Assembly: GCA_937872005.1 (NCBI GenBank)
Contig: CALMPQ010000101.1
Span: 1-6,523 of the forward strand
Reading direction: 5' to 3'
Length of the DNA stretch: 6,523 nt
From: an uncultured Propioniciclava sp.
GTDB lineage: Bacteria > Actinomycetota > Actinomycetes > Propionibacteriales > Propionibacteriaceae
Part shown: positions 1-6,124 of the stretch, one piece after another
How positions within the stretch are numbered: position 1 is the first letter of the stretch
Layout: every line of letters starts with the position of its first letter
Program-made: the position numbers and the translations under genes
Notes under the pieces: model-generated
Seen by the model: only the letters and a program-made list of their open reading frames with translations
Databases searched by the model: none
What the model was told of the DNA's origin: nothing

Positions 1-1
1 C

Positions 2-121
2 GCCGATGGCCAGTCCATCGCGGGCGGAGGGCCAACTCGGGTCCTGCATCGGTTCACGGTGGAGGAGACCCTGGTCGGGCTGCGCGCGACCAGCGATGAA
101 GTGGTGGCTCTCGAATGCTGA
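2..121 (+). CDS. 3' end of an unrecognised upstream gene (partial)
   Basis: An open frame enters from the left edge and runs 39 codons to a TGA at 119-121. Its last residues read TLVGLRATSDEVVALEC. Its stop overlaps the ATG of the next gene (115-117) in the 7-base string ATGCTGA, the kind of overlap seen at other junctions of this operon, which is the main reason to believe it is real. The peptide is mixed charged and hydrophobic with no membrane segment, and I recognise no family from so short a tail. By position it could belong to the same pilus operon or to an unrelated gene. The reading frame is reasonably supported; the function is unknown. Confidence 0.6.
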   Translation, partial: ADGQSIAGGGPTRVLHRFTVEETLVGLRATSDEVVALEC

Positions 122-1014
122 GGAGGGGGGTCCTCGGCATCGTGCTCGTGCTGCTGATGGTGTTGTTCGGGCTTACACCTGCCGCGGTAGCCGCACCCCA
201 GGCGCCGACCTGCCCCGAGGGGCAGGTTTGGGTCCGGACCCGCTGCGCCATCATCGTCGTGCCGGAGGGGCCGCCCCCATCTGCCGCACAGCCTCGCGGG
301 GGGAGCGGCGAGAAGCTGACTGCCAGAACGTGCACGTTCGAAGGTGCGGCGATTGAGTGCTCAACCCACCTTGGTGAGTGGGACAGCGGACGCACCTGCT
401 ATGTCGGCCCGTTGACCCCCCAGCCAGCTCTGGGTGATCCTCTGTGGCGGGGGCACACGGATGGCGTGGTCCTTGCCTGCACCCATCCGACCAATCGCCT
501 CAATGTGTACACGTTCTGGGCGCCGAGTGCTGCTTCGTCGGTCGATGTGGAGGAGGTCGCCCGTCAGTTGCGGGCGAGCATGGAGTTCACGCCGGTCGAG
601 ATCGGCATTGTGCCGGAGCCGGGTCCGGATCGGATGGGTTTGATTGGGTTGCCGACGTGGTTGTGGGTGCAGAACCCGGGTGCCACGACGTTGGGCCCGC
701 AGACCCGGTCCTTGTCGGCCGGCGGGGTCACGGTGACGTTGACGGCGGAGGTGACGTCGACGCGGTGGGAGATGGGCGATGGCGGGGTGGTGACCTGCAC
801 GACGGCCGGCACGCCGTATGAGGACCGCCACGGCATCTCACCGTCCCCGACGTGCGGTCACCTCTACTCCGAGCAGGGCGACTACACGGTGACGGCCCTG
901 ACGAACTGGCAGGCCACGTGGCGGGCCAGCAACGGCGACCAGGGCGTCTTCACGTGGCAGGTGGGTAGCTCCACCTCGATCCGGATGGGCGAAGCCCAAG
1001 TTCTCAACCAGTAA
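115..1014 (+). CDS. Secreted cysteine-rich protein with C-terminal PKD-like domain
   Basis: This 299-residue protein starts with a classical Sec signal peptide: Arg3-Arg4, a hydrophobic core at about 5-20, and a likely cleavage near A26/A27 (AVAA). The mature part has eight cysteines (33, 44, 73, 82, 95, 122, 228, 247), all after the cleavage site, so four disulphides are possible. A Cys-rich N-terminal half is followed by a GLPTWLWV motif (178-185). The C-terminal part resembles a PKD/immunoglobulin-like beta sandwich: W218-x-M-G-D-G223, then H249-x-Y251 and GDYTVTALTN (255-264), with C228 and C247 placed to bridge it. No C-terminal membrane anchor or sortase signal is seen, so it is probably released or held by partners. 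Similar secreted proteins, some loosely labelled ATP/GTP-binding, occur beside actinobacterial Tad-like genes as I recall; no nucleotide-binding motif is visible here. A surface or adhesion role is inference. The ATG at 115 is chosen because it supplies the basic n-region; no good ribosome site precedes it, so coupling to the upstream stop is likely. Confidence 0.82.
   Translation: MLRRGVLGIVLVLLMVLFGLTPAAVAAPQAPTCPEGQVWVRTRCAIIVVPEGPPPSAAQPRGGSGEKLTARTCTFEGAAIECSTHLGEWDSGRTCYVGPLTPQPALGDPLWRGHTDGVVLACTHPTNRLNVYTFWAPSAASSVDVEEVARQLRASMEFTPVEIGIVPEPGPDRMGLIGLPTWLWVQNPGATTLGPQTRSLSAGGVTVTLTAEVTSTRWEMGDGGVVTCTTAGTPYEDRHGISPSPTCGHLYSEQGDYTVTALTNWQATWRASNGDQGVFTWQVGSSTSIRMGEAQVLNQ
121..130 (+). 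promoter_or_regulatory. Shine-Dalgarno-like AGGAGGGGGG inside the start of the secreted-protein gene
   Basis: A near-perfect anti-16S match lies just after the ATG at 115, instead of before it. In-frame GTG codons at 142 and 148 follow it, but starting there would remove the Arg-Arg n-region of the signal peptide, so I keep 115. The motif could help hold ribosomes that terminate at 119-121 for restart at the overlapping ATG. That role is inference. Confidence 0.3.
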
Positions 1015-1026
1015 GGAATCACTCTC

Positions 1027-1695
1027 GTGAGCGCAATCACCCCCACTGCAACCCGCTCCAAGTCCGACCGTGCTCCGGCGCCCGACGGGCTGCTGCCCCC
1101 GCGGGCGCCGAAGGTGCGCCGGCGGCCGGTCCTGATCGTGGTCTCGGTCGCCTTGGTCCTGTTCGGCGCTCTGGGTGGGGTGTGGGCGTGGACCGCGTCG
1201 ACCTCGACGGTCGAGGTGGTGGCCACCCGCACTGCGATCACGCGCGGCGCGACGATCAGCGAGCAGGACCTGATGTTGGTGCGGGTCAGTCCCGACCCCG
1301 CGTTGCCGGTCGTTGTGGGCGAGCGGCTGGGCGAGGTCGTGGGCCAGCGCGCGACCACCGATCTGGTGGCAGGCGGCCTGTTGTCCCCAGCTCAGGTCAC
1401 CGCAGTGTTGCCGCCGGCGTCGGGCCTGTCGGTGGTGGGGGTGTCCTTGGCGGTGGGGCAGCTCCCCGGTGAGGAACTCCGCCCCGGTGACCAGGTGCGC
1501 TTGGTGCAGACCCCGGAGGCGCAGGCCGACTTGGCGGGCGAGCCGTTCGCGGTGGCAGCCGAGGTGCTGGGCGTGCACCAGGCCGACACCCAGGTTGTGG
1601 TGGACGTGCTGGTCCCCTCGGGGCAGGCGCCCCAGGTTGCGGCTCGTGCCGGTACCGGTCGGGTTGCGGTCGTGCTGGACGCGCGGGAGCGCTGA
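1027..1695 (+). CDS. SAF-domain, CpaB-like membrane-anchored protein
   Basis: This 222-residue protein has a short basic, proline-rich cytoplasmic tail (about 1-34, ending KVRRRP), one transmembrane helix (about 35-56), then an SAF domain (about 60-125). The SAF signature is visible as VVATRTAITRGATISEQDL (64-82) followed later by VAGGLLSPAQV (114-124). This is the usual architecture of CpaB/RcpC-type proteins in Tad pilus loci, where SAF domains are thought to bind carbohydrate or stabilise the secretion channel. Here no secretin is present, so the domain probably faces the cell wall. The C-terminal part (about 126-222) is beta-rich and resembles the CpaB/RcpC region by pattern only. The start is GTG at 1027, preceded by AAGGA (1013-1017) at a spacing of nine. 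It sits 12 bases after the secreted-protein gene and 3 bases before the TadZ-like gene. Confidence 0.85.
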   Translation: MSAITPTATRSKSDRAPAPDGLLPPRAPKVRRRPVLIVVSVALVLFGALGGVWAWTASTSTVEVVATRTAITRGATISEQDLMLVRVSPDPALPVVVGERLGEVVGQRATTDLVAGGLLSPAQVTAVLPPASGLSVVGVSLAVGQLPGEELRPGDQVRLVQTPEAQADLAGEPFAVAAEVLGVHQADTQVVVDVLVPSGQAPQVAARAGTGRVAVVLDARER

Positions 1696-1698
1696 GCG

Positions 1699-2517
1699 AT
1701 GGCCATCTTCGCACTCTGCGCGGCGTCCGGGTCACCGTGGGTGACCACCACATCGGTGGCGTTGGCGCTGTCGTGGCCGCGGCCGGTCACGTTGGTGGAG
1801 GCTGACCCGACTGGCGGGTCGAGCATCCTGGCCGGCTACTTCAAGGGCGCCGTCGACCAGCCGGGTCTGATCCACTTGGCGATGGCGCACCGTCAGGGCC
1901 AGCTCGCTGCCACGTTGCCGACGTTGCTGCTGCCGATGGAGGGCAGCCACGCGCACCTGCTGGCCGGCATCCGGTCGCACGAGCAGGCGGTCGGGGTGGA
2001 GGGCCTGTGGGGGCCCCTGCTGGAGGCGTTGCGAGCCCTGGCGGGCACCGGTCAGGACGTCATCGTCGACGCCGGACGCCTGGGCTTGGACGGCAGTGCG
2101 ATGCCGTTGGTGTTGGGCGCTGACGTGACGGTGCTGTTGACGCGTTCGAGCCTTCCGGCGGTGTCGGCGGCCCGTTCGTGGGCCGCGACGCTCAAGGCGG
2201 GCGCGGCGTCGGCGTGCGGGGTCGTGGTGGCGGGGGTGGGGCGCCCGTACTCGGTCCGGGAGATCTCTGGCGTGTTGGAGCTCCCGGCGTTCGGGGAGGT
2301 GGCGTGGGCGCCCCGGGACGCGCTGGTGTTCTCCGAGGGGGCCGGCTACTCGCCGCCGGGGGGTGTGGCGCGCCTGCTGGGCCGGACCGGACGCGAGGTG
2401 TTCGCCCGGTCGGCCTACCAGCGCAGCGTCCTGGCGCTGCGCGAGGTGCTGCAGCAGGCGGCCGCGTCCACCACGGACGGGTTGTTGCCGATCGAGGTCC
2501 AGGAGGGTGTGCGATGA
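1699..2517 (+). CDS. CpaE/TadZ-like ParA/MinD-family protein with degenerate P-loop
   Basis: This 272-residue protein has the layout of the ParA/MinD (SIMIBI) fold: a first beta strand and P-loop position at 3-19 (ASGSPWVTTTS), a second strand ending LVEADPTGG (32-40), and a Walker-B-like strand QDVIVDAG (119-126). In TadZ/CpaE proteins this fold localises the pilus machine, often at a cell pole. The P-loop here has no lysine: both the signature Lys and the GK[TS] Lys of the deviant Walker A are replaced (Ser/Pro/Trp/Val then Thr-Thr-Thr), so ATP hydrolysis is doubtful. Related actinobacterial proteins with a GSPGVTTT-like loop are familiar to me, so this may be a family trait and not decay. 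No receiver domain precedes it, unlike CpaE of Caulobacter. GGGAG (1685-1689) lies nine bases before the ATG. The stop overlaps the tadA start as ATGA. Confidence 0.8.
   Translation: MAIFALCAASGSPWVTTTSVALALSWPRPVTLVEADPTGGSSILAGYFKGAVDQPGLIHLAMAHRQGQLAATLPTLLLPMEGSHAHLLAGIRSHEQAVGVEGLWGPLLEALRALAGTGQDVIVDAGRLGLDGSAMPLVLGADVTVLLTRSSLPAVSAARSWAATLKAGAASACGVVVAGVGRPYSVREISGVLELPAFGEVAWAPRDALVFSEGAGYSPPGGVARLLGRTGREVFARSAYQRSVLALREVLQQAAASTTDGLLPIEVQEGVR
2501..2506 (+). promoter_or_regulatory. Ribosome binding site AGGAGG that fixes the tadA start
   Basis: A perfect AGGAGG ends seven bases before the ATG at 2514. The same frame stays open upstream to an ATG at 2178, but that extension lies wholly inside the TadZ-like gene and encodes low-complexity Gly/Arg-rich sequence. 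This site therefore decides for 2514. Confidence 0.85.
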
Positions 2518-4100
2518 CCGACCAGATCAACGGCCGGGACCTCCGCAGTCTGCCGCTGTTCAGCGGCACGCTCGCCACCACCACCACCACCGGCGGCTCG
2601 ACGCCGCGGGCGGGCCGGGTTCGGGGCGACTTCCGGCTGGGTGAACCAACCAGCACACCGGGGCCGGCTCCTGCGGTGTCGTCAAGCCGGGTGACCGGGT
2701 TTGCGGGTTTGAGTGCTGAGGAGTTGCCGGCGTGGGTGGGGCAGCGCACGGTCGAGGGGGAGATCGACTGGGGGTTGGTGGCCGCGTTCCGCGCCCAGGC
2801 GTCCGATCAGCTCACCCGCAGCCTGGGGGAGGACCGCACGCATGTGAGCCGGGAGGCCCAGGAGGAGCAGGGCCGCACGATCGTGTTGGAGTTGTTGGAT
2901 GCGGCGGCCGCGGAGGCGGTGCTGGCGGGTGGGCGGCCGTGGTCGCCGGGGATGCAGCAGCGGTTGGCCCAAGCGGTGTTCGACTCGCTGTTCCGGCTGG
3001 GCCGGCTGCAGCCGTTGGTGGATGACGACACCGTGGAGAACATCATCATCAACGGGTACGACCGGGTGCGGTTGGAGCACACCGACGGCACGATCACGGT
3101 CGGCCCGCCGGTGGCCGAATCCGACCAGGAGTTGATCGAGTTCCTGGCGTTCATCGCGTCGCGTTCGGAGGTCAACCCGCGCCCGTTTTCTGAGGCACAG
3201 CCTTCGTTGGACCTGCGGTTGGATGGGGGCGCCCGGTTGGCGGCGACCGCCTGGTTGACCCCGCGGCCGGCGGTGTCGATCCGCCGGCACCGGCTGATGC
3301 GGGTCACGCTGGCCGACCTGGTCACCCGCCAGTTGTTGTCGCCGGTGGCGGCCTCGTTCCTCGCGGCGGCGGTGCGGGCAAAGAAGTCGATCGTGGTGGC
3401 CGGCGTCCAAGGAGTGGGGAAGACCACCCTGGTGCGGGCGTTGTGCGCCGAGATCCCCCGCGATGAAGTGCTCGGCACCTTCGAGACCGAGTACGAGTTG
3501 GCGTTGCACGAGTTGCCCGACCAGCACGATGTGGTGTTCGCGTGGGAGGCACGGGCCGGGTCCGGCGAGCGGGGCGTGGATGGCCGGATCGCGGGCCAGT
3601 ACTCCACCGCCCAGCAGATCCGCGACAGCTTCCGCTACATCCTGAGCCGCCAGATCGTCGGCGAGGTCCGCGGCGCGGAGGCGTGGGACATGTTGAAGGT
3701 GATGGAGTCCGGGCCCGGTTCGATCTGCACCACCCATGCCACCGATGCTGAGGGCACGGTCGGCAAGCTGGTGACCTGTGCGATGGAGTCGGGCCCGCAA
3801 GTGACCGCGGAACTGGCGGTGACGAAGCTGGCCCAGGTCGTCGACCTGATCGTGTACATCCGGCTGCAGAAGACCGATGCGGGCGGGCAGGCGGAGAAGC
3901 GGCGTTGGGTCTCCGAGATCGTGCACCTCACCCCCGGCGAGTCGGAGAAGCGCTACGCGCTGACCCACGTGTTCCGCGAGCCCCAGGGCACAGCCGGGCG
4001 GGCGGTGGCGCACGTGCTCCCCGACGAACTCCGGGACCTGGCCGCCGAGGGGTTCGACCTGCACGGGTTCCACACCGAGGCGAGCGGGGGACTGCGATGA
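2514..4100 (+). CDS. tadA: TadA/CpaF-type secretion ATPase
   Basis: The 528-residue product is the cytoplasmic hexameric motor ATPase of the type II/IV secretion superfamily and would power pilin assembly through TadB/TadC. Residues 1-60 are a disordered Thr/Pro/Gly/Arg-rich extension, including five threonines (22-26). An N-terminal domain follows with VENIIINGYDRVRLE (174-188), typical of CpaF proteins. The Walker A is GVQGVGKTT (297-305, Lys303), the Walker B is QIVGEVRG (380-387, Glu384), and the His box is SICTTHATD (403-411, His408). The Asp-box region reads TFETEYEL (322-329) where classical TadA has an IEDT-x-EL type motif. It is followed by a longer loop (about 344-360, SGERG) before the Walker B; I recall this variant from actinobacterial CpaF-family proteins. 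All catalytic elements are intact. The stop overlaps the tadB start as ATGA. The family call is very sure; that it builds a pilus and not another secretion device is inferred from the neighbours. Confidence 0.95.
   Translation: MTDQINGRDLRSLPLFSGTLATTTTTGGSTPRAGRVRGDFRLGEPTSTPGPAPAVSSSRVTGFAGLSAEELPAWVGQRTVEGEIDWGLVAAFRAQASDQLTRSLGEDRTHVSREAQEEQGRTIVLELLDAAAAEAVLAGGRPWSPGMQQRLAQAVFDSLFRLGRLQPLVDDDTVENIIINGYDRVRLEHTDGTITVGPPVAESDQELIEFLAFIASRSEVNPRPFSEAQPSLDLRLDGGARLAATAWLTPRPAVSIRRHRLMRVTLADLVTRQLLSPVAASFLAAAVRAKKSIVVAGVQGVGKTTLVRALCAEIPRDEVLGTFETEYELALHELPDQHDVVFAWEARAGSGERGVDGRIAGQYSTAQQIRDSFRYILSRQIVGEVRGAEAWDMLKVMESGPGSICTTHATDAEGTVGKLVTCAMESGPQVTAELAVTKLAQVVDLIVYIRLQKTDAGGQAEKRRWVSEIVHLTPGESEKRYALTHVFREPQGTAGRAVAHVLPDELRDLAAEGFDLHGFHTEASGGLR
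2575..2591 (+). repeat. CCA trinucleotide tract in the tadA 5' region
   Basis: Seventeen bases of perfect CCA repeat encode the Thr22-Thr26 run in the disordered N-terminal tail of TadA. As a triplet tract, copy-number change would keep the frame and alter only tail length. Confidence 0.6.
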
Positions 4101-4957
4101 TGCCGCTGCTGGCTGGCTTGTCTGGCGCGCTGGTCGTCGCCGGTCTGCTCGGGGTGGTGTGGGGGCTGGTGCCCCAGCCCGAACCGGACTCGAAACCCCA
4201 ACGGGTCACGACTCGGCAGTCCTGGTGGCAGCACCTGTCCCCGCGCACGAGGGCGGCCACCCTGGTCGCGCTGGCTGTCGGGGTGGTGGTCGCGGTGCTG
4301 ACCGGCTGGATCCTGGCCGCGATCGTGCTCCCGCTGGTCGTGCTCGGTTTGCCGTATGTGGCCGCCACCTCGCCCGAGAAGGCGCGGATCGCCACGCTCG
4401 AGGCGTTGGCGGAGTGGACCCGTAGCCTGGCCGGGGTGTTGACCGTCGGTGTCGGCCTGGAGCAGGCGCTGGTCGCCACCCTGCGCTCCACCCCGGAGGC
4501 GATCCGTCCTCAGGTGGGACGCCTCGTCGCTCGGCTGAGCGCGCGCTGGCACACCGAGCCTGCCCTGCGGCAGTTCGCGCAGGAGTTGGACGACGCCACC
4601 GGCGACCTGGTCGCCGGTGCGCTGATCCTGAGTGCCCGGCATCGGGGTGCCGGCCTGGCGGCGATCCTGACCGGGCTGGCCGAATCGGTCGCCGACGATG
4701 TGACCGCTCGCCGCAAGATCGAGGCCGACCGCGCCAAGCCCCGGCAGACCGCACGGCTGGTCACGATCATCTCGGTGGTGTTCCTGACCGGCCTGGCCCT
4801 GTCCGGACCGTTCATGGCCCCGTACGCCACCGGGTTGGGGCAGCTCGTGCTGGGCGTCCTGCTCGCCGGCTACGCGGTGACGCTGGTGTGGATGCGACGG
4901 ATGACCACCGGCAAGCCACCCGCCCGGATCCTGGCCCCGGCCGGAACGAGGGGATGA
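4097..4957 (+). CDS. tadB: TadB-like inner-membrane platform protein (T2SSF family)
   Basis: The 286-residue protein is a GspF/T2SSF-family platform subunit that would sit in the cytoplasmic membrane and pass TadA motion to the pilin. Visible parts are a first transmembrane helix (about 4-25), a basic cytoplasmic linker, a hydrophobic hairpin (about 54-90), a cytoplasmic helical F domain (about 97-215), and two C-terminal helices (about 219-237 and 246-266). The F domain carries LEALAEWTRSLAGVLTVGVG (101-120), with the usual Gly-x-x-x-Glu-x-Ala turn at GLEQAL (120-125), and the ARHRGAGLAAIL stretch (180-191). The ATG at 4097 overlaps the tadA stop as ATGA; an immediately following ATG (4100) is an equally possible start. 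A G-rich site (4086-4090) precedes it at a spacing of six. TadB and TadC are separated mainly by order: this one, directly after tadA, is called TadB. Confidence 0.88.
   Translation: MMPLLAGLSGALVVAGLLGVVWGLVPQPEPDSKPQRVTTRQSWWQHLSPRTRAATLVALAVGVVVAVLTGWILAAIVLPLVVLGLPYVAATSPEKARIATLEALAEWTRSLAGVLTVGVGLEQALVATLRSTPEAIRPQVGRLVARLSARWHTEPALRQFAQELDDATGDLVAGALILSARHRGAGLAAILTGLAESVADDVTARRKIEADRAKPRQTARLVTIISVVFLTGLALSGPFMAPYATGLGQLVLGVLLAGYAVTLVWMRRMTTGKPPARILAPAGTRG
4948..4953 (+). promoter_or_regulatory. GAGGGG site bearing on the tadC start
   Basis: This purine-rich site touches the ATG at 4954, too close for normal initiation there, but ends nine bases before a second in-frame ATG at 4963, which is good spacing. 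GGAA (4943-4946) could instead serve 4954. The real start may therefore be either codon, three residues apart. Confidence 0.5.
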
Positions 4958-5874
4958 GCGCCATGCCGACCGGACTGCAGTTGATGATCGCCGCAGGCAT
5001 CCTCGTGGCCGGCGGGGTGGCCCTGCTGATCTGGCAGCTCGCCCCCGCCCAGCCCGACCTGGCCAACGCCCTGGAGCGGCTCTCCCCGCGCACCCCCTTG
5101 CGGCCCGACCCCACCCTCGAAGACGACAGCACGGCCGGCGACCTGACCGGGCGGCTGGGCCGGCTGGCGATCCGCCGCCTCCCGGCCCGGGCATGGGGAC
5201 GCGTCCCGCACCGGGAACTGCGCCTGCTGCGCCGGCCGCTGTCGGTGTTCTACGGCCAGAAGATCCTCTACGCCTCCTCGGCGCTGGTCCTCATCCCCGC
5301 GATGGCGTGGGTGTTCTCGCTCACCTTCCCCATCCCGCTGATCATCCCCACCGTCGGCACGCTGGCCGCCGCAGCCGGGATGTGGTTCGTGCCCAACCTG
5401 GATGTCGCCCTGGATGCGAAGGAGGCGCGCACCGACTTCAACCGAGCTCTGGGCGCCTACATCGACCTGGTCGCCCTGGAGCGCAATGCCGGCGCCGGGC
5501 CCCGCCAAGCCCTGGAGAACGCCGCCGCGGTGGGGGAAAGCTGGGTCTTCCAACGCTTGCGCGAGGAACTCGGTCGTTCCCGCTGGTCCGGGCAAGCCCC
5601 CTGGGACGCGCTGAACAGCCTGTCGGATGAACTCGGGCTGCCCGACCTGGCCGACCTCGCGGACATCATGCGCCTGTCCGGTGAGGAGGGCGCCCAGGTC
5701 TACGACACGCTCCGCGCGCGGAGCAGCGCACTACGCACCGCCATGCTCACCACCGAACACGCCAAGGCCAACGAGGTCGGCGAACGACTGGTGATCCCCG
5801 CAGCCGTGTTGGGCGTCATCTTCATGGCGATCCTGCTCGGCCCCGCCCTGTCCCGACTCTTCCTGCCCACCTGA
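4954..5874 (+). CDS. tadC: TadC-like inner-membrane platform protein (T2SSF family)
   Basis: The 306-residue protein is the second T2SSF platform subunit and would pair with TadB. It has an N-terminal helix (about 8-30), a cytoplasmic charged linker (31-98), a hydrophobic pair (about 104-122 and 127-146), an F domain (about 155-275), and a final helix (about 279-299). Motifs typical of TadC are visible: DFNRALGAYIDLVALERNAG (161-180) with the conserved Gly-rich turn, DELGLPDLADLADIMRLSGE (225-244), and AKANEVGERLVIP (270-282) leading into the last helix. The ATG at 4954 overlaps the tadB stop as ATGA and is chosen to match the other junctions; ATG 4963 is the alternative. Leucine codon TTG is rare here (4 codons by my reading) compared with the genes further left. 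A 34-base gap follows before the pilin gene. Confidence 0.9.
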   Translation: MSAMPTGLQLMIAAGILVAGGVALLIWQLAPAQPDLANALERLSPRTPLRPDPTLEDDSTAGDLTGRLGRLAIRRLPARAWGRVPHRELRLLRRPLSVFYGQKILYASSALVLIPAMAWVFSLTFPIPLIIPTVGTLAAAAGMWFVPNLDVALDAKEARTDFNRALGAYIDLVALERNAGAGPRQALENAAAVGESWVFQRLREELGRSRWSGQAPWDALNSLSDELGLPDLADLADIMRLSGEEGAQVYDTLRARSSALRTAMLTTEHAKANEVGERLVIPAAVLGVIFMAILLGPALSRLFLPT

Positions 5875-5893
5875 TACCTCCACCCCAAACCCT

Positions 5894-5900
5894 GGAAGGA
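5894..5900 (+). promoter_or_regulatory. Ribosome binding site GGAAGGA of the flp-like gene
   Basis: GGAAGGA ends eight bases before the ATG at 5909. It is a strong, independent initiation site, in contrast to the overlapping junctions upstream. This fits a pilin needed in larger amounts than the machine parts. Confidence 0.7.
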
Positions 5901-5908
5901 ACACACCC

Positions 5909-6121
5909 ATGAAGAACACGCTGCTGCCCCTCCACGCCACCCTCACGTTCTGGCTCGCGTCGGGACGCCGGTGGGTCGAGGCCAAGTCCACCCGCGAGCA
6001 GGAGGAGGGCTCCAACGTCGTGGAGTGGATCTTCATCGCCGCCGCGGTGGTTATCATCGCCGGCATCGCGATCGCCGCCGTGTCCGCGTTCGTGGCCCGC
6101 GAGGCCGGCAAGCTCGGCTGA
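5909..6121 (+). CDS. flp: Flp-like prepilin
   Basis: This 70-residue protein has the form of a Flp/type IVb prepilin, the main substrate of a Tad machine. A leader of 34 residues ends in a charged stretch and Gly34. The sequence then reads GSNVVEW (34-40): cleavage after Gly34 would leave Ser35 at +1 and Glu39 at +5, the conserved pilin Glu, with an aromatic Trp40 at +6 where most Flp proteins have Tyr. A single hydrophobic helix (about 41-62) follows, and a short tail ending GKLG, giving a mature peptide of 36 residues. The leader is long and itself holds a mildly hydrophobic stretch (5-17), unlike the short hydrophilic leaders of many Flp proteins. Position after tadC, strong ribosome site and size all support the call. 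Whether it forms a filament is inference; it could be a minor pseudopilin. No peptidase gene is visible to process it. Confidence 0.82.
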   Translation: MKNTLLPLHATLTFWLASGRRWVEAKSTREQEEGSNVVEWIFIAAAVVIIAGIAIAAVSAFVAREAGKLG

Positions 6122-6124
6122 CCC

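Noticed and set aside
6..356. Open frame of 116 codons overlapping the start of the secreted-protein gene
   Set aside because: It is Arg/Gly/Cys-rich, has no family pattern, and runs across the well-formed signal peptide frame starting at 115; a composition shadow of GC-rich DNA.
838..1578. Reverse-strand open frame opposite the SAF gene
   Set aside because: His/Arg/Gly-rich, no recognisable domain, and opposite a clear TM plus SAF domain gene.
2178..2513. Upstream extension of tadA to an ATG at 2178
   Set aside because: The extra 112 residues are low-complexity Gly/Arg and lie inside the TadZ-like gene; AGGAGG at 2501-2506 and the ATGA overlap support 2514.
1699..2517. Reading the ParA-like gene as a plasmid partition gene
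   Set aside because: No ParB partner or repeated centromere sites are seen, the P-loop lacks its lysines, and the neighbours are SAF and tadA, which fits a TadZ/CpaE role.
2682..4073. Long reverse-strand open frame opposite tadA (463 codons)
   Set aside because: Gln/His/Arg/Leu-rich translation with no motif, lying exactly opposite conserved ATPase motifs; an antisense artefact of high GC third positions.
3905..4096. Upstream extension of tadB inside tadA
   Set aside because: The extension is Arg/Gly/Pro-rich, overlaps conserved tadA coding sequence, and the ATG at 4097 sits in an ATGA overlap followed by a proper membrane helix.
3953..5194. Long reverse-strand open frame opposite tadB/tadC (413 codons)
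   Set aside because: Low-complexity Arg/Gly/Gln/His translation and full overlap with convincing T2SSF genes.
5875..5908. Possible internal promoter or terminator between tadC and flp
   Set aside because: The 34 bases hold no convincing -10/-35 pair and no stem-loop with a T run; only the ribosome site is clear.
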